NCBI RefSeq assembly: GCF_001976145.1 | Contig: NZ_MOXD01000005.1 | Location: 62,001-126,000, forward strand | Length of the DNA: 64,000 bases | Direction: 5' to 3' | Source of the DNA: Serratia oryzae | GTDB taxonomy: Bacteria > Pseudomonadota > Gammaproteobacteria > Enterobacterales > Enterobacteriaceae | In this document: in pieces, positions 1-9,272 of the stretch | Layout: every line of letters begins with the position of its first letter | Numbering within the stretch: position 1 is the stretch's first letter | The notes under the pieces: generated by a model | What the model was told of the DNA's origin: nothing | Database searches by the model: none | Seen by the model: only the letters and a program-made list of their open reading frames with translations | Program-made: the position numbers and the translations under genes

Positions 1-12
1 ACTGACCGGCAT
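1..12 (-). CDS. Start of a gene running off the window, probably an ABC transporter permease
   Basis: On the minus strand a strong Shine-Dalgarno (AGGAGG) stands about five bases before an ATG whose last base is at position 12. The four visible codons read Met-Pro-Val-Ser. It lies 26 bases downstream of the binding-protein gene, the usual place for a transporter permease. The product is inferred from position only. Confidence 0.4.
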
Positions 13-38
13 TACCCCTCCTGGCGCCGTTTAAGGTA

Positions 39-1331
39 TTACTTCGCCAGCACGTTCTGCTTTTCCAGCTCGGCGTTGACTTTGCCGTTGGTGGCTTGCA
101 GCTCAGCAGCAATATCACCGTTGCAGTCCGCCAGAATGCGGTTGAAGCCTTCGGCGGTGATCTGGCGGATTGGCGTCCAGTTAGGCACCTGCGGCACATA
201 GCGCCCCTGTTCGGCATACAGCGTGGCAAAGGTGGCCCAGCGCGGATCGCTATAAACTGCCTGGGTATCCACCAGCTTGTTCACCGGCAAACGCACCACC
301 GGGATATTGCTGCTGCCTTTACCCATGCCAATCTCTTGCCCTTCCTGGGAGATCATGAATTCGATGAACTTGCGGGCTGCCTCCTTCTTCTGGCTGCTCT
401 TCATCAGGAATACCGTAGTACCCTCCGCCAAGGTGGCCCCGCTTTTCGGCCCCTGTAAAGGCACTACTTCAAAGGCGTCTTTCCCCGGATCTTTATCAAA
501 CAGCGCAATATGATAAGGCCCGCTGAAGAACATACCGCTCTGGCCGGAGCGGAAAGACGGGATCACGTCGGCGGTCGTGGCGTTAATCGCCCCCGGCTGC
601 ACCACTTTGTCGCACAGCATGCCGCGCATAAACTGCAACGCTTCCACCGCTGCCGGTTCATCCAGCGAGGCTTTAAACTTGCCCGGCGCAGATTCACGAA
701 TAAAATCGCCACCGGCCTGCCAGAGAAACGCGCTCATAAACCAACTGGCGTAACCGCGCGTGGTGGAAGCCGGCAGAATAAAGCCGTAGGTATCGTCTTT
801 ACCGTTGCCGTCCGGGTCTTGCGTAGTAAAGGCTTTTGCCAGTTTTGCCACATCTTCCCAGTTTTTGGGCTGCGGCATGCCCAGTTTCTCGCGCCAGTCT
901 TTGCGCACAAACAGCGCAAAGGTTTGAGCAGAGGTCGGCACCCCGTAGTACTTGCCATCGGTATAACGGGTGCTTTGCCAAGCGAGCGGATAGATGTTGT
1001 CGTGCCCGGCAATGCTTTTCGGGTCGATCTCATCGGCGATACCGAGCTGAATAAACTGCCCAATCGCCACCGCATCGTTAAAAATCAGGTCCGGCAAGGC
1101 ATTGCCTGCCGCAGCCCGCGCCAGACGTTGTTCAAAGTCGGTGGTGGCGTTGAAATACTCAATTTTGATACCGGTTTTTTTCTCAAAGGTTTCTGCTTCT
1201 TTCTTGTAGATGTTCTTTGAGTCGTTGCTGGCGCGGATCCAGACATTCAGGGTCTCTTCGGCATAAGCCTGAGTAGCCCCCAAACCGAGTACAGATAACA
1301 ATAATAAGGATTTAATTTTTATCGCAGACAT
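39..1331 (-). CDS. ABC transporter sugar-binding protein (extracellular solute-binding family 1)
   Basis: This 430-residue protein is a probable periplasmic binding component of a carbohydrate ABC importer. A clear Sec signal peptide covers about residues 1-24 (KIK, then a hydrophobic core, cut near AYA-EE). The mature protein opens with LNVWIRASND and has the two-lobed MalE/UgpB-type pattern with Trp- and Tyr-rich ligand positions and a C-terminal helical stretch. The start is an ATG with AGGATG upstream. The ligand is unknown. Because two polysaccharide lyases are divergent from it, I infer an oligosaccharide from alginate-like or other uronate polymers. A probable permease begins just downstream. 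Confidence 0.85.
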   Translation of the reverse strand: MSAIKIKSLLLLSVLGLGATQAYAEETLNVWIRASNDSKNIYKKEAETFEKKTGIKIEYFNATTDFEQRLARAAAGNALPDLIFNDAVAIGQFIQLGIADEIDPKSIAGHDNIYPLAWQSTRYTDGKYYGVPTSAQTFALFVRKDWREKLGMPQPKNWEDVAKLAKAFTTQDPDGNGKDDTYGFILPASTTRGYASWFMSAFLWQAGGDFIRESAPGKFKASLDEPAAVEALQFMRGMLCDKVVQPGAINATTADVIPSFRSGQSGMFFSGPYHIALFDKDPGKDAFEVVPLQGPKSGATLAEGTTVFLMKSSQKKEAARKFIEFMISQEGQEIGMGKGSSNIPVVRLPVNKLVDTQAVYSDPRWATFATLYAEQGRYVPQVPNWTPIRQITAEGFNRILADCNGDIAAELQATNGKVNAELEKQNVLAK

Positions 1332-1660
1332 TTTTATTCACATCCTTTTTAAGATATTTAACGGTGATGAAAACGGAGTGAACCCAATAAACTTATATTT
1401 TAAATAAATGCCCAACCATTAAATCGAATGCCATTTTTAAACACAATGCCATAAAAATAGAAATATCGTTTCAAAATCAAAAAACCTGCTACAGATCACA
1501 CCAAAAAGTGACAAAGAAAGTGACAAAATAAACTATTTATTTAAAATCAATAAATTAAAAAAACACAAATATTGGTTAAAAAATAAAATAATGTTGATGG
1601 TTATCGCTTTTCGTGATGAACAACCCAATTTTTAGGGTTATTTTTAATCTCAGAGTTAAA

Positions 1661-1676
1661 TTTGAAGTGCGTCACA
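1661..1676. promoter_or_regulatory. Candidate CRP (cAMP receptor protein) site
   Basis: TTTGA-N6-TCACA matches the CRP core TGTGA-N6-TCACA at nine of ten informative positions, with A-rich flanks. It sits between divergent carbohydrate genes, where catabolite control is expected. It lies about 185 bases from the lyase start and 330 from the transporter start, so which promoter it serves is unclear. Confidence 0.5.
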
Positions 1677-1750
1677 AAAAAAATCATGCGCTCTCTTACA
1701 CTGCGCCACTACCAGCTTGAAACATTATTTCAATTTGACTTTTCCCGGAA

Positions 1751-1786
1751 GGAAATAGCATTGAAAATGCATCAAGGTATATTTCC
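1751..1786. promoter_or_regulatory. Nested inverted repeat upstream of the alginate lyase gene
   Basis: GGAAATA (1751-1757) and TATTTCC (1780-1786) form the outer arms. GCATT-GAA-AATGC (1758-1770) forms an inner hairpin. It lies about 75 bases before the lyase start and could be a repressor operator or a leader-RNA structure. Confidence 0.4.
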
Positions 1787-1860
1787 TAACTTCGCAGTTA
1801 GCGGATATTTATTGCCCAAATAAAATAAATAATCACATCCTCTGATGAATGGAGAAAATT

Positions 1861-3096
1861 ATGCGACCGATAACAATGGCTTTATTGTCCCGTGGTTCTT
1901 GGCTAGCATTGGCCGTTGCCGCTGTGTTGCACGTTAACGCCAGCCACGCCGCAGAGGCCCATCCGCTGATCCTTAAGCTGGACGATTTACAGTACAGCCA
2001 GCAGCAACTGGCCGCGCAAAATCCGGCGTTTATCGGTGCCTACAACGCACTCATCACCAAGGCAGACAAGGCGCTTGGCAAACCGCTGTATTCGGTCATG
2101 GACAAGAGCCTGACGGCGGCCAGCGGTGACAAGCATGACTACTTCAGCTTCCCCCCCTACTGGTGGCCCGATCCCGCTAAAAAAGATGGCCTGCCTTACG
2201 TGCGTAAAGACGGTGAAACCAACCCCGCCGCCAACAGCGACGCCACCGATAAGAAACGCCTCAACAGCATGAGTGACGACGTCTGGACGCTGGCGCTGGC
2301 CTGGCAGTTCAGCCAAAAACCGGCCTATGCCGAAAAGGCGCGCGATCAGCTCGTCAACTGGTTTATCAACCCGCAGACCCGCATGAACCCGAACCTGCAA
2401 TATGCGCAGGCGATCCCTGGGATTAACGACGGGCGCGGTATCGGGCTGATCGACAGCCGGGCACTGGTGGAAGTGATCGACGCGGTTGAGCTGCTGCGCC
2501 CGGCCAAGGTGCTCAGCGAAGATGATTACCAGAAAATCAAACAGTGGTATGGCGATTTCTACCGCTGGATGACCACCAGCCAGAACGGTTTCGAAGAGGA
2601 CAACTGGCATAACAACCATGGCACCTATTTCGACCTACAGGCCGCCTCCTTTGCCCTGTTCAGCGGCAACCTTCCTGAAGCGAAAAAACGCCTGCAAATC
2701 ACCCAACTGCGGCGTATTGCTGCGCATTTTGATCGTGAAGGCCGCCAGATGGCGGAACTTGAGCGCACTCGCCCATGGCATTACAGCAACTTCCACCTTG
2801 AGGCTTACAACAAGCTGGGGCGTTTAGGCGAGGTGGCGGGCGTCGACGTGTGGAACTTCGCCCTCGATGACCATAGCCTGCGTAAAGGCTACAGCTACAT
2901 CGCCGGGTTTGTTAACAGCGAGGCGCAGTGGCCCTGGAAAGACATCGACAAAATGGATGCACAAAAGGCCTTGGTCAATATGGTGAGCGCCGCCCGCGCC
3001 TGGCCGGATGACAAACAGTTCAGCGAAAAGGCCCAATGGCTGATGGCAAGTTATCCAGATGATATCACGACGCTTATCACCCCATTAAAACACTGA
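1861..3096 (+). CDS. Alginate-lyase-family polysaccharide lyase, periplasmic
   Basis: A 411-residue secreted protein of the alginate lyase superfamily (Pfam Alginate_lyase, alpha/alpha toroid fold), predicted to cleave a uronate-containing polymer by beta-elimination. A signal peptide ends near residue 31 (SHA-AEAHP). Family-like stretches are FPPYWWPDP, the NWHNNHGTY region near residue 248 with the likely catalytic Asn/His, and RPWHYSN. An ATG at 1849 is also open, but GGAG at 1851-1854 sits correctly for the ATG at 1861, which I chose. A heparinase-family gene follows after 25 bases, probably in one operon. The true substrate is not shown by sequence. Confidence 0.8.
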   Translation: MRPITMALLSRGSWLALAVAAVLHVNASHAAEAHPLILKLDDLQYSQQQLAAQNPAFIGAYNALITKADKALGKPLYSVMDKSLTAASGDKHDYFSFPPYWWPDPAKKDGLPYVRKDGETNPAANSDATDKKRLNSMSDDVWTLALAWQFSQKPAYAEKARDQLVNWFINPQTRMNPNLQYAQAIPGINDGRGIGLIDSRALVEVIDAVELLRPAKVLSEDDYQKIKQWYGDFYRWMTTSQNGFEEDNWHNNHGTYFDLQAASFALFSGNLPEAKKRLQITQLRRIAAHFDREGRQMAELERTRPWHYSNFHLEAYNKLGRLGEVAGVDVWNFALDDHSLRKGYSYIAGFVNSEAQWPWKDIDKMDAQKALVNMVSAARAWPDDKQFSEKAQWLMASYPDDITTLITPLKH

Positions 3097-3121
3097 TGCT
3101 CGGGAATAGGGATTAACAGCG

Positions 3122-5128
3122 ATGAAGCAGTTCACCACGCAACAACTTATTCTCCTGAAAACACGGGCGGCGCAGCAGCCACAGGTGATTGAGCACGTGA
3201 AAGCGCAAAACGCCGTGGTGCTCAACACCCCGGTTCAAGTGCCAGAAACCGCTATAGCCACCTGGAATCTTTACTATTTTTGTCCGGATCACGGCGTGCG
3301 GCTGGTATGGGATCGCGATTGCCCCACCCACCATCGCTGCCCGGTGGATGGGCGGCTGTTTAGCGGTGAACCCTATGACGGTGCCTGGTGGCGCGAGATG
3401 AACGGCCTGAATGCCAAGGCCTGCCATCAGTTGGGGCTGCTGTGGCAACTGACCGGCGTGGCGGAATATCGGGATAAAGTCACGGCAATCCTGACCGCCT
3501 ACGCGACGTTCTACCCCGATTACCAGGTGCACGGTAATATTCCTTACAACGGGCCGGGCAAAATGAATGCGCAAACCCTGTGCGAAGCCAACTGTCTGCT
3601 CGATTTTGCGTTAGGGTTTGATTACATCGCGGAAACGCTGTCGCCTGAACAGCATGACTACATCGCATCCCGCCTGCTGCGTTGCGGAGCGGAGTTTTTG
3701 GTGGCCCACCGCACACCGCAGTTGCACAACCATGAAGTGAAGATCGGCAGCGCTATCGGCGTGCTGGGGTTTATCCTGCAGGATGAGGCCTTGCTGGAGT
3801 TTGCCGTTAATCAGCCTTACGGCCTGCGTTACCAGCTTGAGCACGGGCTGTTTGACGAGGGGTTATGGTTTGAAGGCTCGATCCACTACCACTTCTATGC
3901 GCTCCAGGGCTTTCTGGCGTTTGAAAAGCTGGCCAAGGGCAGCCGCTGGAGCCTGCTGGATGCCCCCTTCTACCGCAAAATGCTCAGCTTCCCGCTGCAG
4001 TTGCTGATGCCGGACGGCAGTTTCCCACGCATTAACGACTGCATCTACGGTCAGGAAAAGCTCGATCACAGCGATGTCTATGAGTTTGCCTGGTACTGCT
4101 ACCGGGATGAGGTTTACGCGGCGGCGCTACAGGCGATTTACCGTGATACGCCGCGTGCCAATATCGACGCGCTGCTGTACGGCAGCGAACTCCCCTTACA
4201 GCCGTTGGAAGTGATCCCGCAGCAGCATCTGCATGCGCCGAACTGCGGGATCACCATCTGGCGCAACCCGGCCAAACGCCGGGCGCTGCTGGTGAAGCAC
4301 ACGCCCTACGGCGGTGAACATGACCATTACGATCGGCTAAGCCTGCTTCTGTTCAATCAGGGCAAAGAGATCCTGCCCGATCTCGGCACCACCGGCTACG
4401 GCGCACGGATGCACTACGCCTACTATAAGAACAGCGCCACCCATAACACGCTGGCGGTGAATCAAACCAACCAGCCCCCGGCCGTGCCGCAGGTGCTGCA
4501 TTATCACGAAGCCGAGGCGTTCTGCTGGCTGGATACTGAAGTTGACTGGCGCCAGGCACCACCGGTGCTGGACAGCCATACCCGGGTGGAGTGGGACAGC
4601 CAGGCCTACCGCGATATCCGTTTTCGCCGCCGCCTGCTGTGGCTCGAGGGCGCGCTGATCGACATCAGCAACATAGACAACCCGCATCGCCAGCAGTTGG
4701 ACTGGACACTGCATCTGCCGGGTAAAGCGCTGGACGCCACGGGGGACTGCGCGCCATTCAGCCAGCATGGGCCGTTAACGGTGATGCACGATGCGCGGGT
4801 GACGCCGCTGCTCAACAGCCAGCCGCGCCACTTTGCGGTTTCGCGCGATGGGCAGGCGCTGTGGCTGTACGGTGACGCCATGCTGTGGCAAGGCTCCGCT
4901 CCCGCCAACCCGGCGGTGACCGATTTAAGCTATCTGACACTGCGCAGCCACCAGCCAAGGGCAGAGTTTATTTGCGTATGGGATTTTGACAATAAACAGC
5001 CGGTGACCGACATGCAGGTGAAGCGGGATAACGGCGGCCTGCGCATCCAGATGCGGCGCAGTGAGCTGACCCTGATCGTCGAAGTTAACGATGATGCCAG
5101 TCAACTACCCCAGATGCATGCGCGGTAA
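3122..5128 (+). CDS. Heparinase II/III-family lyase (oligo-uronide lyase type)
   Basis: A 668-residue protein with the layout of heparinase II/III and PL15/PL17-type oligo-alginate lyases: an N-terminal alpha-toroid (about 80-340), then a beta-sandwich domain containing GGEHDHYDRLS near residues 398-408, and the ATHNTLAVN segment, both typical of the catalytic region. No signal peptide is visible, so it probably acts in the cytoplasm on imported oligosaccharides after the upstream secreted lyase has cut the polymer. The start is an ATG with AGGG upstream. The fine family (PL12, 15, 17 or 21) is not assigned, and substrate is inferred. Confidence 0.75.
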   Translation: MKQFTTQQLILLKTRAAQQPQVIEHVKAQNAVVLNTPVQVPETAIATWNLYYFCPDHGVRLVWDRDCPTHHRCPVDGRLFSGEPYDGAWWREMNGLNAKACHQLGLLWQLTGVAEYRDKVTAILTAYATFYPDYQVHGNIPYNGPGKMNAQTLCEANCLLDFALGFDYIAETLSPEQHDYIASRLLRCGAEFLVAHRTPQLHNHEVKIGSAIGVLGFILQDEALLEFAVNQPYGLRYQLEHGLFDEGLWFEGSIHYHFYALQGFLAFEKLAKGSRWSLLDAPFYRKMLSFPLQLLMPDGSFPRINDCIYGQEKLDHSDVYEFAWYCYRDEVYAAALQAIYRDTPRANIDALLYGSELPLQPLEVIPQQHLHAPNCGITIWRNPAKRRALLVKHTPYGGEHDHYDRLSLLLFNQGKEILPDLGTTGYGARMHYAYYKNSATHNTLAVNQTNQPPAVPQVLHYHEAEAFCWLDTEVDWRQAPPVLDSHTRVEWDSQAYRDIRFRRRLLWLEGALIDISNIDNPHRQQLDWTLHLPGKALDATGDCAPFSQHGPLTVMHDARVTPLLNSQPRHFAVSRDGQALWLYGDAMLWQGSAPANPAVTDLSYLTLRSHQPRAEFICVWDFDNKQPVTDMQVKRDNGGLRIQMRRSELTLIVEVNDDASQLPQMHAR

Positions 5129-5199
5129 GATTGTTTTGGGTATACAGAATGCGGGTATCTTTGCCACAATCAGAACTTGCGTATCAGTGGATCAATAAC

Positions 5200-5769
5200 A
5201 TGGCAACGGGCATTGTGATCGCCGCCGCCGGGCGGGGTGAACGCTTCACTCAGGCCGGTGGCACGGGGAATAAACTCAACGCCGCACTGCAGGGCAGCAC
5301 GGTGTTTGAACAGACGCTGCGCCAGGCACTGGCGTCCGGCCTGCCGGTGCAGGTGGTGACCCGGCCGGAAAACCTGCCGGTACAGCGCGCCTGTGCCGCG
5401 CATCAGGTGCCGGTCACGCTGCTGGCGAGCGGGGGGCTGGGGGAATCTATCGCCGCGGGCGTTGCGGCCACCTCCGGCTGGCACGGCTGGCTGATTCATC
5501 TGGCGGATATGCCCTTCGTTACGCCAGCGGTGTTTCTGCAGGTTGCAGGCGCATTACAGCAACACAGCATCGTTCGTCCGGTCTGCCAACGGCAGCCGGG
5601 CCACCCGGTAGGTTTTTCTGCCGTCTGGCGCAACGCCTTGTGTGCCCTATGTGGCGATCGTGGCGCCCGCGATCTCCTCAGCCGCGAGCCGGTGTATCTG
5701 CTGCCGCTTGATCAACCCAGCATCGTGCAGGATATCGATTTGCCCTCACAGCTCCCTTCGCCCCCCTGA
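5200..5769 (+). CDS. mocA: Molybdenum cofactor cytidylyltransferase (MocA/YgfJ)
   Basis: MobA-like nucleotidyltransferase of 189 residues, expected to join CMP to molybdopterin-Mo to form MCD, the cofactor of xanthine-dehydrogenase-family enzymes. The GTP/CTP loop IVIAAAGRGERF starts at residue 5, a basic NKLNA follows, and the metal-binding LADMPFV lies near residue 107. The frame is open from 5131, but the family N-terminus begins at the ATG at 5200. It precedes xdhABC, its natural client. In E. coli this gene sits next to ygfK, so the order differs here. Confidence 0.85.
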   Translation: MATGIVIAAAGRGERFTQAGGTGNKLNAALQGSTVFEQTLRQALASGLPVQVVTRPENLPVQRACAAHQVPVTLLASGGLGESIAAGVAATSGWHGWLIHLADMPFVTPAVFLQVAGALQQHSIVRPVCQRQPGHPVGFSAVWRNALCALCGDRGARDLLSREPVYLLPLDQPSIVQDIDLPSQLPSPP

Positions 5770-5779
5770 GCTGAGCCGC

Positions 5780-5814
5780 TTATCAAGCTGATAATCTCCT
5801 TATCAGATTGATAA
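5780..5814. promoter_or_regulatory. Tandem palindromes, candidate activator (YgeV) sites upstream of xdhA
   Basis: Two 15-bp palindromes of form TTATCA-N3-TGATAA (5780-5794 and 5800-5814) are 20 bp apart centre to centre, about two helical turns. They lie about 100-130 bp before the sigma-54-like element at 5911. A TATCA-N3-TGATA core also occurs upstream of ygfK and in the ygeW/ygeV gap. Assignment to YgeV is inference. Confidence 0.55.
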
Positions 5815-5910
5815 ATTATCACCACCTGCCTCCACCCTAAACGTCGTATTCCTACCAAAAAGCGGTATCAGTTCACGAAATTCATCTTCCCCCGGTGAGT
5901 CACCCGATGA

Positions 5911-5925
5911 TGGCCTGGTAGTTGC
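5911..5925 (+). promoter_or_regulatory. Candidate sigma-54 promoter of xdhABC
   Basis: TGGCCTG-N4-TTGC has the invariant GG-N10-GC spacing of -24/-12 promoters, with two departures from TGGCACG. The ygfK candidate has the same TGGCCTG. Predicted transcription would start near 5937, giving a leader of about 160 bases that contains the palindromic repeat at 5939-6064. Confidence 0.5.
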
Positions 5926-5938
5926 TGTTACCTCTACT

Positions 5939-6064
5939 ATGCCCAAAATAATTCGAGTTGCTTGTAGGCGGCAACTGATCGAAGCCCCGGGAGCTTACTC
6001 AAGTAAGTGACTGGGGTGAGTGAGGGCAGCCAACACCCAAGCAACTTGAAGTATTACGGGTATA
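5939..6064. repeat. ~125-bp palindromic intergenic repeat, copy A
   Basis: The ends are inverted (TATGCCCAAAATAATTCGAG outside left; the complement of the right end reads TATACCCGTAATACTTCAAG), and the centre holds AGCTTACTCAAGTAAGTGAC. Related copies lie at 30640-30762, 33532-33660 and 50448-50569. It is non-coding and probably a miniature mobile or REP-like element. This copy lies between the candidate sigma-54 promoter and xdhA. Confidence 0.85.
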
Positions 6065-6095
6065 GCGGCTTTTTTCTATCACCAGGAGGGCCAAT

Positions 6096-8381
6096 ATGGC
6101 TTTAGGAGTGTCGCTTAAACGCGTTGATGCAGAGGCCAAAGTCACCGGCCGGGCACGCTACACCGACGATCTCAGCATGCCCGGCATGCGCTATGCCAAA
6201 TATGTGCGCAGCCCGATCGCCCATGGCTTGGTTACGCGCATAAATACGCAAGCCGCCCTGCAATTGCCGGGAGTAGAAGCCATCTTCACCTACCTAGATG
6301 TGCCGCAGCAGTGCTTCCCAACGGCCGGCCACGCCTGGTCGCTGGATGCCAGCAAGCACGACGTTGCCGATAAACAATTGCTGACCGGACATGTGCGCCA
6401 CCACGGTGATGGCGTGGCGATCGTGGTCGCCTGCGATCCGCTGACGGCAGAAAAAGCCGCTCAATTGGTCGAGGTTGAATATCAGGAACTGCCGGTGATG
6501 ATCAACGCCACCTCCGCGCTGGCGGCCGATGCCCCGCGGCTGCACGGCGGCACCAGCAACGTGCTGAAACAGCACGCGCTAAAAGGTGGCGATCCGGATA
6601 CAGCATTGGCTGCGGCAGAGGTATTGGTTGCCGGCCATTACCAAACGCAGGTGGTACAGCATTGCCATCTGGAAGGGGTGATCTCCTACGCCTATATGGA
6701 CCAACTGCAGCGCATAGTGGTCGTCTCCAGCACCCAAATCCCCCATATTGTACGCCGCGTGGTTGGCCAGGCGCTGAACCTGCCATGGTCGGCGATCCGG
6801 GTGATTAAGCCCTATCTCGGCGGCGGCTTTGGCAATAAGCAGGATGTGCTGGAAGAACCGATGTGCGCGTTTCTGACCTGGAAACTCGGCGGCGTGCCGG
6901 TCAAGATCGAACTGAGCCGAGAAGAGTGTTTTTTGGCCTCCCGCACCCGGCATGCGTTTGCGGTCAGCGGCAAGCTGGGCGTGAGCAATGACGGCATTCT
7001 GCAGGCCTACAGCCTAGATGTGCTGTCTAACACCGGTGCCTACGCCTCTCACGGCCACTCCATCGCCGCCGCGGGAGCCAATAAAATTGCTTATTTATAC
7101 CCGCGTATTGCCCTTGGTTATCAAGCCACCACCTATTACTCCAACCTGCCCAACGCCGGGGCGATGCGCGGCTATGGCGCACCACAGGTAACCTTTGCCC
7201 TGGAATGCATGATGGACGAGGCAGCCGCTCAGCTAGGCATGGATCCTCTTGAGCTGCGGATGAAAAATGTTGCCCGCCAAGGGGATACCAACCCGCTAAA
7301 TCATAAAAAAATCCACAGCGCCGGTATTCTTGAATGTCTGCAAAAAGGCCGCGAACTGTTTGAATGGGACGCCCGCCGCGCCGCCTGCCTGAATCAAAGC
7401 GGGCCGATCCGCCGTGGCGTTGGCGTGGCGTGCCTGAGCTATGCTTCCAACACTTATCCGGTGGGCGTGGAGATCGCCAGCGCCCGCCTGCTGATGAATC
7501 AGGATGGCACCATCAACCTGCAGATTGGTGCCACGGAAATTGGCCAAGGCTCCGATACGGTGTTCGCCCAAATGGCGGCAGAAACCATCGGCGTGCCCTC
7601 CTCTGCCATTTATGTTATCTCCACGCAGGATACCGACATCACCGCCTACGATCCCGGCGCGTTTGCCTCGCGGCAAAGCTACGTTACCGCCCCGGCCATT
7701 CGTCAGGCCGCGACTGAACTGCGCACCAAAATCATCCAGCATGCGGCCTATATGTGCGGCCAGCCCTCATGGGCACTGGATGTCATCAATGGAGAAGTGG
7801 TGTTTAAAACCCGGCCGGAACAGGCGCTGTTCTCGGTGCAGCAGGTTTCCATGAGCGCTCATTACGATCAGGAGATCGGCGGGCAGCTGATGGCCGAGGT
7901 TTCCTGCAAAACCCGCAGCAACCCGCCAGCTTTTGGCTGCACCTTTGTCGATCTCACCGTTGATATCCCGCTGTGCAAAGTCACCATCAACAAGATTATC
8001 AATCTGCACGATTCTGGGCAGATCCTTAACCCGCAGTTGGCCGAAGGCCAGGTACATGGCGGGATGGGCATGGGGATTGGCTGGACGCTGTTCGAAGAAA
8101 TGATCGTTGACGAGAAAAGCGGCATCGTGCGCAACCCCAATCTGCTGGATTACAAATTCCCAACCATTCTCGATCTGCCCGACCTGGATTGCGCCTTTGT
8201 TGAAACCTATGAACCGCAATCCGCCTACGGGCACAAGGCCTTGGGTGAACCGCCGCTGATTTCGCCCGCCCCGGCGATCCGTAACGCCATCTGGCTGGCC
8301 ACCGGCGTGAAGATAGATGAGTTGCCGCTCACGCCGAAAACGCTATACCGACATTTTGCGCAAGCAGGCCTGATCGAGTAA
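6096..8381 (+). CDS. xdhA: Xanthine dehydrogenase molybdenum-binding subunit XdhA
   Basis: This 761-residue large subunit carries the MCD molybdenum cofactor and hydroxylates hypoxanthine/xanthine in the cytoplasm. It opens with the family pattern VDAEAKVTGRARYTDDL, has the cofactor loop GGGFGNKQ near residue 242, a GQG near 482 and the catalytic Glu in GEPPLISPAPAI near residue 718. Length is close to E. coli XdhA (752). The Shine-Dalgarno AGGAGG precedes the ATG. xdhB follows after 12 bases and xdhC overlaps xdhB, so the three subunits are co-transcribed, possibly from the sigma-54-like element at 5911. Confidence 0.93.
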   Translation: MALGVSLKRVDAEAKVTGRARYTDDLSMPGMRYAKYVRSPIAHGLVTRINTQAALQLPGVEAIFTYLDVPQQCFPTAGHAWSLDASKHDVADKQLLTGHVRHHGDGVAIVVACDPLTAEKAAQLVEVEYQELPVMINATSALAADAPRLHGGTSNVLKQHALKGGDPDTALAAAEVLVAGHYQTQVVQHCHLEGVISYAYMDQLQRIVVVSSTQIPHIVRRVVGQALNLPWSAIRVIKPYLGGGFGNKQDVLEEPMCAFLTWKLGGVPVKIELSREECFLASRTRHAFAVSGKLGVSNDGILQAYSLDVLSNTGAYASHGHSIAAAGANKIAYLYPRIALGYQATTYYSNLPNAGAMRGYGAPQVTFALECMMDEAAAQLGMDPLELRMKNVARQGDTNPLNHKKIHSAGILECLQKGRELFEWDARRAACLNQSGPIRRGVGVACLSYASNTYPVGVEIASARLLMNQDGTINLQIGATEIGQGSDTVFAQMAAETIGVPSSAIYVISTQDTDITAYDPGAFASRQSYVTAPAIRQAATELRTKIIQHAAYMCGQPSWALDVINGEVVFKTRPEQALFSVQQVSMSAHYDQEIGGQLMAEVSCKTRSNPPAFGCTFVDLTVDIPLCKVTINKIINLHDSGQILNPQLAEGQVHGGMGMGIGWTLFEEMIVDEKSGIVRNPNLLDYKFPTILDLPDLDCAFVETYEPQSAYGHKALGEPPLISPAPAIRNAIWLATGVKIDELPLTPKTLYRHFAQAGLIE

Positions 8382-8393
8382 CAGGAGAACGGC

Positions 8394-9272
8394 ATGTACG
8401 ACATCGCACACTATTATCGAGCGGCCAGCATAGGCGATGCCGTGCAGCAATTGGCGGCCGATCCCCAGGCAAAACTGATTGCTGGCGGTACCGATGTGTT
8501 GATCCAACTGCACCATATGAACGACAAATATCGCCACCTGGTGGATATTCATGATTTGGCAGAATTGAACGGCATCAACCTGCTGCCGGATGGCACGCTG
8601 CGCGTCGGCAGCGGCACCACCTTCAGCCAGATTATCGACTCCCCATTGGTTCAGCGTTACGTCCCCGTGCTGGCCGAAGCCGCCGCTACCATCGCCGGGC
8701 CGCAGGTGCGTAACCGTGCCACGCTGGGCGGCAATATCTGCAACGGAGCCACCAGCGCCGATTCGGCGTCACCTTGCGTAGTGATGGAGGCCGAGTTGGA
8801 GATCGCTACCGTTACAGGGTTGCGCCGCACGCCGTTACTCGGGTTCCATACCGGCCCCGGCAAGGTGGCGCTGGAGCACAGTGAAGTGGTGGTCGCCTTG
8901 CTGTTTCGGCCACAGCATTACCAACACTATGGTGCCAGCTACTTCAAATACGCCATGCGCGACGCGATGGATATCGCCACCATCGGCTGCGCCGCCGCCT
9001 GCAAAGTTGAAAACGGTCACTTCAGCGCGGTGAAGATCGCCTTTGGCGTTGCGGCGCCAACGCCGATCCGCGCCCCCCACGCCGAAGCCGCCGCGCTTGG
9101 TCGCCCGGTTAATGCACAAACCCTCGCCGCCGTGCGTGAGGCCGTATTGCACGACGTATTGCCGCGCTCATCCTGGCGGGCCAGTAAAGAATTCCGCCTG
9201 CACATCATCCGCACATTGGCAGAACGCGTTCTGGCCCAGGCGGCTCAGCGCGCCGAAGGAGCGTTATCATGA
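8394..9272 (+). CDS. xdhB: Xanthine dehydrogenase FAD-binding subunit XdhB
   Basis: This 292-residue medium subunit of the molybdenum hydroxylase passes electrons from the 2Fe-2S centres to FAD. The FAD pyrophosphate-binding segment [10 protein letters not shown] is near residues 31-40. The second signature, [17 protein letters not shown], is near 101-117. A CO-dehydrogenase flavoprotein C-terminal domain follows. Length agrees with E. coli XdhB (292). AGGAG precedes the ATG. Its stop overlaps the xdhC start, implying translational coupling. Confidence 0.93.
   Translation: MYDIAHYYRAASIGDAVQQLAADPQAKLIAGGTDVLIQLHHMNDKYRHLVDIHDLAELNGINLLPDGTLRVGSGTTFSQIIDSPLVQRYVPVLAEAAATIAGPQVRNRATLGGNICNGATSADSASPCVVMEAELEIATVTGLRRTPLLGFHTGPGKVALEHSEVVVALLFRPQHYQHYGASYFKYAMRDAMDIATIGCAAACKVENGHFSAVKIAFGVAAPTPIRAPHAEAAALGRPVNAQTLAAVREAVLHDVLPRSSWRASKEFRLHIIRTLAERVLAQAAQRAEGALS

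Larger units (their letters stand above)
1332..1860. promoter_or_regulatory. Divergent promoter region between the transporter and lyase genes
   Basis: About 530 bases, markedly AT-rich in the half next to the transporter gene. Beyond the CRP-like site and nested inverted repeat listed separately, no gene is apparent. Both transcripts must begin here. Confidence 0.6.

Noticed and set aside
510-1220. 236-codon frame opposite the binding-protein gene
   Set aside because: It is the complement of a clear conserved gene in high-GC codon context and has no signature of its own.
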